Shown in pieces: positions 1 to 8,304 of a DNA stretch of 64,000 nt. Position 1 is the stretch's first letter, and each line of letters opens with the position of its first letter. Position numbers and translations under genes: made by a program. The notes below the pieces were generated by a model, which saw only the letters and a list, made by a program, of their open reading frames with translations, was not told where the DNA came from and made no database searches. The DNA comes from Opitutus sp. Its GTDB lineage: Bacteria; Verrucomicrobiota; Verrucomicrobiia; Opitutales; Opitutaceae. The stretch spans positions 61,001 through 125,000 of the forward strand of contig JACEUQ010000002.1 of NCBI GenBank assembly GCA_024998815.1. Direction: 5' to 3'.

Positions 1-522
1 CGCACAGAGCCCCACATAGGCGTGGTCACCGAGGTGCAGTTCCAGCTCGGACGCGAGGGGCAGCTTGAGGGCGTGACATTTTAAGCCGATCCACTCCGGA
101 AGGGCTGGACGGCGACCGGTGGCAAAGACGCGCCCAGCGGGTGCGTCATCGAGGTCAACGCGGTTGCGCGTGCGTAGGTCGCCCCCGGCGCTGGTGAAGG
201 CTGCGGCGAGCCGCTGATCGAGTGCAAAGCGGCTCAGGCCCAAGGCCGGTGAGGGCAACGTCTGGCGACGCAGCGCTTGCCCGTGCCAAAACCACGCCAC
301 CTCACGGTACGCTTGGGCGTCGCTTAGAAAGGGCGACAGCCCCAAGCGGTCGATGGTGCCGGCAGACAATCCGGTAATAAATTCACCGCAAACGCGGTGT
401 CGGGGATAAACGCCCGCCTCAAAAATTGTAACCGGAATGCCGTTACGCCGCAGGGCGAGGCCGAGCGAAAGGCCGGCCAAGCCGCCGCCGGCGATATGAA
501 TCGGCTGTGGTGACGCCGACAT
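1..522 (-). CDS. FAD-dependent oxidoreductase, geranylgeranyl-reductase-like (partial, runs off the left edge)
   Basis: I translated this frame by hand: 174 residues from the ATG at 520-522 with no stop before the window edge. The N terminus has a Rossmann dinucleotide motif (IAGGGLAGLSLGLAL, about residues 10-24). A VCGEFI segment near residue 45 is typical of the FAD-binding N terminus of geranylgeranyl-reductase/UbiH-like flavoproteins. The ATG overlaps the stop of the upstream methyltransferase by one base (TGATG), so the two are probably translationally coupled. A methyltransferase next to such a flavoprotein is commonly seen in polyketide or lipid tailoring clusters. The actual substrate cannot be read from this fragment. 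Confidence 0.8.
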   Translation of the reverse strand, partial: MSASPQPIHIAGGGLAGLSLGLALRRNGIPVTIFEAGVYPRHRVCGEFITGLSAGTIDRLGLSPFLSDAQAYREVAWFWHGQALRRQTLPSPALGLSRFALDQRLAAAFTSAGGDLRTRNRVDLDDAPAGRVFATGRRPALPEWIGLKCHALKLPLASELELHLGDHAYVGLCA

Positions 523-1181
523 CAGGAACGGCGTTGGGCGATTAACCGGTAGGCGCCCAACAGCGTGGTCGTTACCCGCCACTGCCAGAGCGCGGGATCA
601 AGGCCGAGCGCGTGAGGTAGTTCGTCGCCACGAAAGCCGGCGGCGATGCTCACGTAACCGTCGTGGCGGGTAACTCGATTCGCACCGGCTAGCGGCGCGG
701 CGATCCGCCAGAAGTGTTGGTTGAAGCGTTTACGCGTAGGCTCGCTAAAAATCAGCTGTCGGGCGTTCGGCTGGAGCGCCGAGCCGAGTTTACGAAGGGC
801 ATCGTCGCTAAAGTGATGGAGGATGAGGTTGCCGATCACGACGGGATAGTCACCCCAGCCACTAAAGTGCTCGATATCGGCCTGATGCCAGCGGGCCTGA
901 GATGGCCAGATCGGTGGCGCGGGTACGCGGTCGATGCTGTCGATCAACGGAGCTACCGGACGCAGGAAACGGGCTAATTCGCCCGTGCCGGCACCGAGTT
1001 CGAGCACACGTTCGTCGGGCTGCAGGTGCTTGGCCAAGGTCGAACGGAACCAGCGCGCGTTGCGCATCAGTCGGTTGATCACCCGCAGGTCGCGCCGACT
1101 TTGCAGCGCGTCGGGGTGATCCGGCGGAAGCGAATCGAGCAACTCGGGTTCCAGTCGCCGGAGGTCGTCGTGATGAGCCAT
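522..1181 (-). CDS. class I SAM-dependent methyltransferase
   Basis: A 219-residue protein with a clear SAM-binding motif I (VLELGAGTGELA, residues 59-70). An acidic motif follows after strand 2, and NLILHHFSDDAL resembles the motif after strand 4. A longer reading with a TTG start at 1280 would overlap the Nif3-like gene by about 70 bases. The internal ATG at 1181 leaves a 31-base gap and gives a normal N terminus, so I chose it. The gene ends in a one-base overlap with the next flavoprotein, suggesting a shared operon. The methyl acceptor is unknown; a small lipid- or polyketide-like molecule would fit the neighbour. Confidence 0.85.
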   Translation of the reverse strand: MAHHDDLRRLEPELLDSLPPDHPDALQSRRDLRVINRLMRNARWFRSTLAKHLQPDERVLELGAGTGELARFLRPVAPLIDSIDRVPAPPIWPSQARWHQADIEHFSGWGDYPVVIGNLILHHFSDDALRKLGSALQPNARQLIFSEPTRKRFNQHFWRIAAPLAGANRVTRHDGYVSIAAGFRGDELPHALGLDPALWQWRVTTTLLGAYRLIAQRRS

Positions 1182-1212
1182 GAGAGCGGGGCGGAAGCGC
1201 TGAGGTGACGCC

Positions 1213-1965
1213 TCAGAGCGGATTGTCGGTGGCAATGAATTCCCAGGGCAGGTCGAACTTGGCAGCCAATTCGGCGGCAAGCGCTTTTACGCCGTGAACC
1301 TCAGTGGCGTAGTGGCCGCACAGGTACAGATTCAGCTTCTGTTCCTGGGCGGTATTGAACCACTCCTCGCGTAATTCGCCGGTGACGAGCGTATCAACGC
1401 CGGCTGGCAGTAACTCGGGGACGGCGCTGTTACCACTACCGCTGCAAAAGGCCACGGCGGCGGGCTCAGTGGAGCCGTATTCAATCGCAATGACGCGAGC
1501 GTAGAGGCTTTCGAGTTGCGCACGCAGGGCCGAACGCGAGCCCGCGTAGGGCGCGATACGCCCGATGGCTTCACCGTCGCGCACCAGGAAGGGGCGCTCA
1601 GGCACAAGCCCGAGCTGGCGGGCGAGCAGGGCGTTGTTGCCCAGTTGAGCATGCCCGTCGAGCGGGAGGTGATTACTATAAAGCGCGCAGTCGCCGCCGA
1701 TGAGCGTGGCAACGCGTTCGTAGGCCGGGCCGGTGAGCGGCCGGGGCATGTCCCAATACATGCCGTGGTGCACGATGAGAAAATCCACTCCGGCGGCGAC
1801 CGCCTGCCGGAAGGGATCCACGCCGGAATCGACAGCCGCGCCGATCTTGGTGACACGCCCGCGATTGGCCAACTGGAGGCCATTAAAGGCGCCGGGCGCA
1901 TCCTTATAGGCGGAGCGCCGGGTCCGTTCGTCGCAATAGGTCACGAGGTCTTGCAGAGTAGGCAT
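1213..1965 (-). CDS. Nif3-like dinuclear metal-centre protein
   Basis: A 250-residue member of the NIF3/YbgI family (often named GTP cyclohydrolase I type 2-like). Metal ligands are visible in DFLIVHHGMYW (His66-His67), in SNHLPLDGH and in the C-terminal GHYATEVHG. The in-frame TTG at 2007 gives a 14-residue extension without family character. The ATG at 1965 gives MPTLQDLVTYCDE, the normal start, and leaves about 65 bases to the divergent deaminase gene. The biochemical role of the family is unsettled. It lies 31 bases upstream of the methyltransferase and probably shares its transcript. Confidence 0.88.
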   Translation of the reverse strand: MPTLQDLVTYCDERTRRSAYKDAPGAFNGLQLANRGRVTKIGAAVDSGVDPFRQAVAAGVDFLIVHHGMYWDMPRPLTGPAYERVATLIGGDCALYSNHLPLDGHAQLGNNALLARQLGLVPERPFLVRDGEAIGRIAPYAGSRSALRAQLESLYARVIAIEYGSTEPAAVAFCSGSGNSAVPELLPAGVDTLVTGELREEWFNTAQEQKLNLYLCGHYATEVHGVKALAAELAAKFDLPWEFIATDNPL

Positions 1966-2030
1966 GGCGGGTTGATGGGGCTGCGGATTCAGGGTGGCAA
2001 TTTTCAAAACGCGGGCTACCGCTTGGGCCT

Positions 2031-2504
2031 ATGAGCGAAACGTGCTCCGCGGTTGATCTAATCGCCCAAGCCACCCGACAATTCACCGAGCGCCCCTCGT
2101 GGGATGATTATTTCATGGCCACCGCCGTGCTCATCTCGACGCGCTCCCCGTGCGAACGGCTCCATGTGGGCTGCGTCATCGTGAGCGGCGGCGAACGCCA
2201 AAACCGCCTCATCGCCGCCGGCTACAACGGCTTTCTGCCAGGCACCCCGCACCTTTCGCGCCTGCGCGAGGGACGCGAGCAAGCCACCGTGCACGCCGAG
2301 CAAAACGCCATTGCCGACGCCGCCCGCCGCGGCAGTTCGGTCGAAGGCAGCATCGCCTACGTCACCCATTTCCCCTGCATTAACTGCGCCAAAATCCTCG
2401 CCGCCTCCGGCATCTCGGAGATCCGCTACCGCGAGGATTACAACAACGACCCATTGGTCGGCCCGCTGTTAGCGGACGCCAACGTGACGGTGTTGAAACT
2501 TTGA
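2031..2504 (+). CDS. dCMP deaminase family protein
   Basis: A 157-residue zinc-dependent deoxycytidylate deaminase, which converts dCMP to dUMP for dTMP synthesis. The signature is complete: HAE with the catalytic Glu (His88, Glu90) and PCxxC (Cys116, Cys119) as zinc ligands. The early TxRSPCERLHVGCVIV segment matches the ComEB/dCMP deaminase subfamily rather than cytidine deaminase. It starts with ATG and is transcribed away from the Nif3-like gene. A 27-base gap separates it from yqgE, so the two may be co-transcribed. Confidence 0.92.
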   Translation: MSETCSAVDLIAQATRQFTERPSWDDYFMATAVLISTRSPCERLHVGCVIVSGGERQNRLIAAGYNGFLPGTPHLSRLREGREQATVHAEQNAIADAARRGSSVEGSIAYVTHFPCINCAKILAASGISEIRYREDYNNDPLVGPLLADANVTVLKL

Positions 2505-2531
2505 GCCTGCAACTGAGCTATTTAATTACCG

Positions 2532-3092
2532 ATGACCGCTCGTAATCCCCAATCTTCGTCCGAACTGGGTGGATCATTGCTCTTGGCGCATCCCTCTCTG
2601 CGCGACGACAACTTCAAGCACTCCGTCATCCTCATCGCCTCCCATGACAGCGAGGGGGCGATGGGCGTGGTGTTGAACCGCCCTCTCGACCAATGCCTCG
2701 GTGAACTCAACACCGAGTTCGGCATGAGCGGTTTGGCACAAGTGCCGCTCTTCGCTGGCGGTCCCGTGGAGCCGACCCAGGTGATTTTATGCGTGTGGCG
2801 GCCCAATCCCGAGGGCGATGGATTTCAACTCATGTTCGGCATTGACCCGCAGCGAGCGGAGGAACTGGTCAACGAGGAGGGTGTGCACATGCGCGCGTTC
2901 CTCGGTTATGCAGGTTGGACCGCCGGACAAGTCGAGGAAGAGCTGGAGCGGGACACTTGGGTGGTAAGCCCATTGGTGGCCGACCTGCTGGAAGATTCAC
3001 CCGATGAACAACTCTGGCGCGACCTGCTCGCGCAGATCGACGATGAGTGGAAGCTGCTCGCCGACGAACCCGATGACCCCAGCGTGAATTGA
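2532..3092 (+). CDS. YqgE/AlgH family protein (UPF0301)
   Basis: A 186-residue protein of the YqgE/AlgH family. Characteristic parts are the N-terminal GGSLLLAHPSL and DDNFKHSVILI, the GAMGVVLNRPL segment (about 43-53), FAGGPVE and the C-terminal GYAGWTAGQVEEEL. The function is not established. AlgH was linked genetically to alginate regulation in Pseudomonas. It starts at an ATG 27 bases after the deaminase stop. No ribosome-binding site is visible. The C terminus is strongly acidic. Confidence 0.93.
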   Translation: MTARNPQSSSELGGSLLLAHPSLRDDNFKHSVILIASHDSEGAMGVVLNRPLDQCLGELNTEFGMSGLAQVPLFAGGPVEPTQVILCVWRPNPEGDGFQLMFGIDPQRAEELVNEEGVHMRAFLGYAGWTAGQVEEELERDTWVVSPLVADLLEDSPDEQLWRDLLAQIDDEWKLLADEPDDPSVN

Positions 3093-3115
3093 GTAAAAAT
3101 CCCCCAAAAATTCCG

Positions 3116-3144
3116 TTGACAGTGGCGCGTGCCAGCAGTGTTTT
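3116..3144 (+). promoter_or_regulatory. candidate promoter for the L36/L31 pair
   Basis: A perfect -35 hexamer TTGACA lies at 3116-3121, about 32 bases upstream of the rpmJ ATG. A 17-base spacer leads to a weak TG-containing T-rich -10 (around 3139-3144). No Zur-type palindrome is obvious around it. The call rests on the -35 match and the position alone. Confidence 0.45.
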
Positions 3145-3153
3145 CGAACCTTT

Positions 3154-3279
3154 ATGAAAGTTGTTTCCTCCATCAAATCCGCGAAGAAGCGTCACCCTGC
3201 TTGCCAAGTCGTCCGCCGCAAAGGCCGCATCTACGTCATCAACAAGGTCGAGCCTCGCTACAAGGCCCGCCAAGGTTAA
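3154..3279 (+). CDS. rpmJ: 50S ribosomal protein L36, zinc-independent type
   Basis: A 41-residue basic protein, [18 protein letters not shown] and onward, ending in EPRYKARQG, the L36 C-terminal signature. It is slightly longer than classical L36 (37-38 residues). It keeps only one cysteine, so the zinc ribbon (three Cys and one His) is absent. This is the C-minus (YkgO-like) form. It sits 21 bases before the alternative L31 gene; such pairs commonly replace the zinc forms when zinc is scarce. There is no Shine-Dalgarno sequence before the ATG. Confidence 0.92.
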   Translation: MKVVSSIKSAKKRHPACQVVRRKGRIYVINKVEPRYKARQG

Positions 3280-3300
3280 TCCAACCCCCTATTTAATACC

Positions 3301-3558
3301 GTGAAAGCCGAAGGCCATCCCGTCCTCAATAACGTTTGCTACCTCGATGTTTCGAGCGGCAAGCGCTTCCAAACCAAGTCCACGATGAAGTCCGCCCGTA
3401 AGGAAGTCATCGATGGTGTCGAATTCTTCATCGTCTTGCGCGATGTGACTTCTGATTCGCACCCCGCCTACACCGGCGAGAAGCGCATCGTGGACACCGC
3501 CGGCCGTGTCGAGAAGTTCACCAACAAGTTCAAGCGTGGTTCCGTTAAGGCCAAGTAA
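3301..3558 (+). CDS. rpmE2: 50S ribosomal protein L31 type B
   Basis: An 85-residue type B L31 with the typical start MKAEGHPVLNNVCYLDVSS and HPAYTGEKRIVDTAGRVEKF near the C terminus. Its length matches type B (about 80-90) rather than the roughly 70-residue zinc-binding type A, and the CxxC pair is missing. It starts with GTG and follows rpmJ by 21 bases, so the two form one short operon closed by a strong terminator. In other bacteria this pair is often induced by zinc limitation through Zur. I see no clear Zur operator here. Confidence 0.94.
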   Translation: MKAEGHPVLNNVCYLDVSSGKRFQTKSTMKSARKEVIDGVEFFIVLRDVTSDSHPAYTGEKRIVDTAGRVEKFTNKFKRGSVKAK

Positions 3559-3579
3559 GCCCCAAGCACCTTCACTTTA

Positions 3580-3607
3580 AAAGCCCGCCCTTACCGGCGG
3601 GCTTTTT
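3580..3607 (+). terminator. intrinsic terminator after rpmE2
   Basis: The stem AAGCCCGCC / GGCGGGCTT around a short TTACC loop is followed directly by a run of six T. It begins about 20 bases after the L31 stop and closes the L36-L31 operon. The remaining 190 bases before the next gene hold nothing recognisable. Confidence 0.9.
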
Positions 3608-3800
3608 TGTGCCCATTTGCCGCCTATCCCCGCACAAAATTCGCCGCAAAAGCCCAAGGAAATTATAAGCTACGGGAACGCTTGCCCGAAAAGATTACCG
3701 CTTAAGATTCACCCCGTTGAGCCGATCATAACAGAGCCAGCTAGAACAGTGGCGCCCATTCCTCTGCGCGCCGACCCAACCACTTCAAAAGTTCGCTCCC

Positions 3801-4568
3801 ATGCTCCACCGCTGCCTTATTCGCTCAACCCCATTTCGCGTGGCCTTAATGGCCCTGCTTTGCCTGCCCCAGCTCAGCCTAAACGCTGGCCCCAAGAACC
3901 AGACGCCGAAAAACTCACGTGCAGAGGGATCTTTAGAACTATTGATGGCGGGCAATTCGCGGTTTGAGGGCGACCGCGCACGGCACCCCGACCAGACCCT
4001 GTCACGCCGCAAGGAAATCGCTGGTAAACAAGAACCCTTTGCAATCGTACTCACCTGCGCTGATTCACGCCTGTCTCCAGAAATTTATTTCGACCAGGGC
4101 CTCGGCGATTTATTCGTAATTCGCAACGCGGGTAATGTGCTCGATGACCATGTGATCGGCAGCATGGAGTATGCAGTCGACCACCTGAACGTTCCCCTGA
4201 TCATGGTCATCGGACATGAGCGCTGCGGAGCGGTGGCGGCAGCGGTGGCGGGAGGCCATGCGCCAGGCCATATCGCCGAAATCGTCGCAAGTATTACCCC
4301 GGCCGTAAAAGCCACAAGCGAGCAAGACGGAGATAAGGTGAACAATGCCGTAATAGCCCATGCCCAAATGACCGCCGCCGCCTTGCGCACCTGCGGCCCG
4401 ATCATCGCCGAGGCAGTCAAGACCGGGAAGGTCAAGGTAGTGGCCGCGCGCTACGATCTAGATTCGGGCCGCGTGGAGATTTTGCCTGAACTGGCCCCTT
4501 CCCAAGCTGCTCATTCCGCCAACGAAGCACCGGCCCACCCTGCTCACGGCGCCGCGCACGCCCACTAG
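3801..4568 (+). CDS. secreted beta-class carbonic anhydrase with His-rich tail
   Basis: A 255-residue zinc enzyme interconverting CO2 and bicarbonate. Residues 1-29 form an export signal (basic start, hydrophobic VALMALLCLPQLSLNA), so it probably acts in the periplasm. The beta-class ligands are complete: Cys86-x-Asp88-x-Arg90 and His139-x-x-Cys142. The last 30 residues are Ala/Pro/His-rich (PAHPAHGAAHAH), a possible metal-holding tail. A second, cytoplasmic beta-carbonic anhydrase lies at 42854-43501, so this one likely handles periplasmic bicarbonate. It stands alone, with no operon partner. Confidence 0.93.
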   Translation: MLHRCLIRSTPFRVALMALLCLPQLSLNAGPKNQTPKNSRAEGSLELLMAGNSRFEGDRARHPDQTLSRRKEIAGKQEPFAIVLTCADSRLSPEIYFDQGLGDLFVIRNAGNVLDDHVIGSMEYAVDHLNVPLIMVIGHERCGAVAAAVAGGHAPGHIAEIVASITPAVKATSEQDGDKVNNAVIAHAQMTAAALRTCGPIIAEAVKTGKVKVVAARYDLDSGRVEILPELAPSQAAHSANEAPAHPAHGAAHAH

Positions 4569-4679
4569 GTTGAGGCAGAGAGAACGCGCAGCGAAGCGGT
4601 AATCCCCAACGCTGTGCGCCCCCTCGTAAGTCGGCGTCTTTTGCAATAAAACAGGCCATTCCCAATCGGGGCCATTGGC

Positions 4680-5450
4680 CTAATCAGACGCCACCTGCTT
4701 AAACGCAGCAGGCAAGACGAATAATGCGCCTTCCACCGGCCCCACCGTGATCCTCGTCGCAACCAAGCCGACTTTCGCATCAGGGGTGACCGCGTCGATC
4801 TTCAGCGGCACACCTTCGATTTTACCCAGAAAGTCAGGTGCGCCCGCTTGCCCCCAACTCAGGCGCTTGAGCGCTGCGGCGTCCAAGCCCTTAATCGCGG
4901 TGGTGGTCCACACCGAGAAATGGGACTTGGCTCCGGCGTCATCGGCTTCAACGAGGAAGCGATTACAAGCATAGCCCAAGATCACGGCGGTGTCCTTCGT
5001 GCGGGTAACCTTGGTCTTAACGGCGGCACCCGCTCCAGACGCAGCCGAGTCGGCTATTTTTTGGTAAGTACGAGCAGGACGATTGAGCGAATAAGCCGTG
5101 CGTTGATCGCCCATGGACAACACTTCCCGTGAAACCAGACCGCCCTCAGTTTTTACTAATGCCCGCTGGCCCTTGATGAATAAAGTGCCCCCCGTGGGAA
5201 AAAGACTCGTTGCACCACTGTTGGCGTTCAAGGGGCCCAGCTTGCTTTCGAGCATCCCGCGCAGCTGCGGATTTTGCAGCAACATGGCGAGCACCTCGGG
5301 GTTTTTCATCGCCGACTGAACCATATCCATCTGTGGGTCTAGGAACTCGATACGCGCCGACCACTGCATCGTGCCGTTGAACTCCTCGGCGAGCCCAACA
5401 GGAACAAACGCACACACCACCCACAGCAAAGAAACGAAAAGTTTATTCAT
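4680..5450 (-). CDS. secreted DUF4412-like protein
   Basis: A 256-residue protein with a clear signal peptide (MNKLFVSLLWVVCAFVPVGLA). The start is the ATG at 5450; the longer frame to 5576 runs through a terminator and is not credible. The body resembles DUF4412 proteins: a beta-rich LFIKGQRALVKTE region, later GYACNRFLVEADD with one cysteine, and FSVWTTTAIKGLD. The function of that family is unknown. It probably sits in the periplasm or outer membrane. It is convergent with the carbonic anhydrase gene and stands alone. Confidence 0.7.
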   Translation of the reverse strand: MNKLFVSLLWVVCAFVPVGLAEEFNGTMQWSARIEFLDPQMDMVQSAMKNPEVLAMLLQNPQLRGMLESKLGPLNANSGATSLFPTGGTLFIKGQRALVKTEGGLVSREVLSMGDQRTAYSLNRPARTYQKIADSAASGAGAAVKTKVTRTKDTAVILGYACNRFLVEADDAGAKSHFSVWTTTAIKGLDAAALKRLSWGQAGAPDFLGKIEGVPLKIDAVTPDAKVGLVATRITVGPVEGALFVLPAAFKQVASD

Positions 5451-5532
5451 GAAAAATGTTGGCCGGATCCCAACGGAGCCGATTCGCCCGATTGAAGCAA
5501 CGCCGGGGTTGGAACGCTGCTCGCAACGCAGC

Positions 5533-5565
5533 AAAAAAAGCCCGCCCAGCGTGAGCCGGAGCGGG
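5533..5565 (-). terminator. intrinsic terminator after the aminotransferase gene
   Basis: Read on the minus strand, a GC-rich hairpin (CCCGCTCC / GGGCGGG with small bulges, positions 5541-5565) is followed by C and seven T (5533-5539). It lies about 55 bases past the aminotransferase stop and 80 bases before the next minus-strand start. Confidence 0.7.
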
Positions 5566-5618
5566 ATTTTGCCCAAAATGCCTTAAGTGGATACGCGCGG
5601 GGCCAAGAGGGCGGGCGC

Positions 5619-6800
5619 CTATTTTTTGACGCCCTGAACAAAGCGATCCATGCGGTCGCAGGCGATGATCAGCTGTTCGTAGCTGGTCGCAAAACACGCG
5701 CGAACGTGGCCGATTCCGTTAACGCCAAAGGCATTACCTGGAACCACTGCGACCTTCTCCTGCTGCAGCAAGCCCACCGCGAAGTCCTTCTCAGTTATTC
5801 CCAGCTGGGCGACCGATGGGAAGGCGTAGAAGGACCCGCGCGGCGAATGGCAGGTCAGCCCGATTTCATTGAAGCGGCGCACCACCAGATCGCGGCGGCG
5901 GTGGTACTGATCGCGCATTTTGCAGACGCTGTCCCAGCCGCGCAGGAGCGCTTCGAGAGCCGCCTCCTGGGCGATGATCGAGGCACACAGCATGGTGTAC
6001 TGGTGCACCTTCATCATGGCGTCGATCAGCGGGGCCGGGCCGCAGGCGTAGCCGATACGCCAGCCGGTCATCGCGAAGGCCTTGGAGAAGCCATGCAGGA
6101 AGATCGTGCGCTCAGCCATTCCGGGGAGACTCGCGATGCTCGTGTGCACGCCGTCGAAGGTCAGTTCGGAGTAAATCTCGTCGCTCAAAACCAGCAGGTC
6201 TTTTTCACGGCAAAATTCGGCGATCTTGGTCAATTGCTCCAAACTGCACGTACCACCGGTGGGGTTACACGGCAGGTTAAGCATAAGGATTTTGCAGCCC
6301 GGAACCCACGCCGCGCGTAAGGCTTCGGCGGTGAGCGCGAAACCGTCCTTGGCGTAGGTCGGCACCGCGATGCCCTCGGCATGCACCAGCGCAACGCTGG
6401 GGTGGTACGAAACGTAACAGGGCTGGTGATACATCACCTTGTCGCCCGGGTTACACAAGGCACGTAGGGCGAGGTCGATCGCCTCAGAAACACCGACCGT
6501 GACGAGAATCTCGTCCTCGGGGCGGTAGTTGACCGAAAAGTGCTCGGTTACGTAGCCGGCGATGGCGCGACGCAACTCGATCATGCCCAAGTTGGACGTG
6601 TAGTAGGTCTTGCCCTTTTCGAGTGCGTAGATGGCTGCCTCTCGGACGTGCCAAGGGGTAACAAAATCGGGCTCGCCCACACCGAGGGAGATCACGTCTT
6701 GGCCCTTCATCTTGGCCACCAACTCGAAGAAATCGCGAATGCCACTTTTGGGCAGCGCAGCCACATGGCTCGCCACCCAGCGTTTGGAGTCAGAACTCAT
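5619..6800 (-). CDS. PLP-dependent class I/II aminotransferase
   Basis: A 393-residue fold-type I aminotransferase, close to aspartate/aromatic aminotransferases of the AspC-I/PatA type. Visible active-site parts are the NPTG motif (179-182), Asp207 and Tyr210 in LSDEIYSEL, the PLP lysine Lys240 in HGFSKAFAMTGWR, and a C-terminal substrate-binding arginine in HVRACFATS. The preferred amino acid cannot be read from sequence. It follows an Lrp/AsnC regulator after 15 bases, so the regulator probably controls the same transcript in response to an amino acid. Confidence 0.93.
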   Translation of the reverse strand: MSSDSKRWVASHVAALPKSGIRDFFELVAKMKGQDVISLGVGEPDFVTPWHVREAAIYALEKGKTYYTSNLGMIELRRAIAGYVTEHFSVNYRPEDEILVTVGVSEAIDLALRALCNPGDKVMYHQPCYVSYHPSVALVHAEGIAVPTYAKDGFALTAEALRAAWVPGCKILMLNLPCNPTGGTCSLEQLTKIAEFCREKDLLVLSDEIYSELTFDGVHTSIASLPGMAERTIFLHGFSKAFAMTGWRIGYACGPAPLIDAMMKVHQYTMLCASIIAQEAALEALLRGWDSVCKMRDQYHRRRDLVVRRFNEIGLTCHSPRGSFYAFPSVAQLGITEKDFAVGLLQQEKVAVVPGNAFGVNGIGHVRACFATSYEQLIIACDRMDRFVQGVKK

Positions 6801-6815
6801 GGGATAACGTTAAAC

Positions 6816-7301
6816 TTAAGGGGCGACTGTGAGCCGGGTCGACGTGCTCTCGTTTTGCTCAATCAAAAAGCCGCCCTCCTTGTAGGAGCGGAGCATAAAA
6901 TGGGTGCTGGTGGAGAGCACTCCTTCGAGGGTGGAAAGTTTTTCCGACACAAACCCGGCGACCTTCTGCAGGCTGGCGCCATCCACGATGACAAGCAGGT
7001 CGTAACCGCCCGACATCAAGTAGCAGGACTCAACCTCGTCAAAGCGCGCCAGACGCTCGGCAAGACGGTTAAAACCACCGCCACGCTCAGGGGTCACCTT
7101 AACCTCAATGACCGCGCGAACGGCGACACCGGCGCCTTCACGGGAAAGGTCGAGCACCGGACGCCAGCCGAGGAAGATTTTATCTTTTTTCAGCTGCTCC
7201 AGGTGCTGTTGAACTTCGACTTCGGACAGCCCGACGACTTGCGCCATCTGGGCCGTGGAAAGGTGTCCGCCTTCGAGTAACAGCTTAAAAACAGGGTTCA
7301 T
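6816..7301 (-). CDS. Lrp/AsnC family transcriptional regulator
   Basis: A 161-residue protein with an N-terminal winged HTH (LSTAQMAQVVGLSEVEVQQHLEQLKK, about 14-39). The RAM/AsnC effector domain follows, with ESCYLMSGGYDLLVIVDG near residues 93-110. These regulators form octamers and bind amino acids. It lies directly upstream of the aminotransferase gene (15-base gap). Local control of amino acid metabolism is therefore likely, though the ligand is unknown. The N-terminal HTH is slightly shorter than usual. Confidence 0.92.
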   Translation of the reverse strand: MNPVFKLLLEGGHLSTAQMAQVVGLSEVEVQQHLEQLKKDKIFLGWRPVLDLSREGAGVAVRAVIEVKVTPERGGGFNRLAERLARFDEVESCYLMSGGYDLLVIVDGASLQKVAGFVSEKLSTLEGVLSTSTHFMLRSYKEGGFLIEQNESTSTRLTVAP

Positions 7302-7485
7302 GTGAGGGCTAACTTCATAAGGCCGCCCGCGCCGACGCCACTCCTTTTTTCAAGGACTTCGGCGCAGGCCAAGACGTCACGAGCCGCCCTGCGTGGCACG
7401 GAAATTTACCAGCCAAAGCAATGCCCGCTAATCCGTGCACGCCTGCGAATCGAGTTCACTCCCCTCAATCCCACCCCAAAGTCCC

Positions 7486-8196
7486 TTACTTCTTGAACGC
7501 GGCGAAAACCTTCTGCGCGAGGGGACTGTCCTTGAGCAGCGCCGGGTTGGCGCGCACTGCGGCCTCTTGTTTGGCTACCAACGCGAAGCTCTGCGCGAGC
7601 ACCTGATCACAAAGATAACCGTCGAGGTCGTTAACCGCCTTGTTACCAGCGATACCCGCGAACGGTCCGGCCAGCGCGAGCATCTCCTTGGCCTTGGCCG
7701 CCGTGCTGGAGGACGCCGTCGCCTGCTTCACCAGCGGCAACAGTTTTTCGCGCAGACTCGGCCCGATCTTTTGCTGCAAAAACTTCGTTGCCGCATCCGG
7801 CCCACCCGCCAAGAGCCCCTGGGCGTCTTCCGGCTTAACCGCCGACAAGTCACTCTTCAGCAGGCCGGCCACCTGAGGTGACACTTGGGCGACCGCCGCC
7901 TTCAGCGCCTCTTCAAAACCGGCCCCAGCGGCAGCATTGCCGGTTTTGCTCAACGCGGTCTGGATCTTGGCCAACGCCGGGGGCGGGGTCACGGTCAGCG
8001 TGCCGCTGCCGAGGGACTGCGAGATCATCGAGCCGAGACCAGCCTTGAGGCCTTCGGACAGTTGCTGAATGGAAAAACCACCTGGCGCAGGCGCGACGGG
8101 AGCAGCCGCGGGGGCCACCGGAGTGGCGGCGGTCAGGCCCAACGGCGCAACCCAGATTACCGAACCCATAAGAGCGAAACGGAGAAGAGTTTTCAT
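7486..8196 (-). CDS. DUF4197 family exported protein
   Basis: A 236-residue protein starting at the ATG at 8196. The frame opens 54 bases earlier with a non-family extension, which I dropped. A signal peptide (LLRFALMGSVIWVAPLGLTAA) is followed by an Ala/Pro-rich linker. The body matches DUF4197 in layout: ALSKTGNAAAGAGFEEALKAAV, GPDAATKFLQQKIGPSLREKL, and the conserved LDGYLCDQVLAQSF near the C terminus. A periplasmic location is likely and the function is unknown. It has no operon partner. Confidence 0.85.
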   Translation of the reverse strand: MKTLLRFALMGSVIWVAPLGLTAATPVAPAAAPVAPAPGGFSIQQLSEGLKAGLGSMISQSLGSGTLTVTPPPALAKIQTALSKTGNAAAGAGFEEALKAAVAQVSPQVAGLLKSDLSAVKPEDAQGLLAGGPDAATKFLQQKIGPSLREKLLPLVKQATASSSTAAKAKEMLALAGPFAGIAGNKAVNDLDGYLCDQVLAQSFALVAKQEAAVRANPALLKDSPLAQKVFAAFKK

Positions 8197-8304
8197 AGGA
8201 GGCGTGGAAACTACACGGCACGAACCGCCCCGCAAGTCATCTCCCGCCACTCCCTGTAACGTGCCGCTTCTGCCGCGCGCGGCCCGCGCCGCGCCCCACG
8301 GGAA

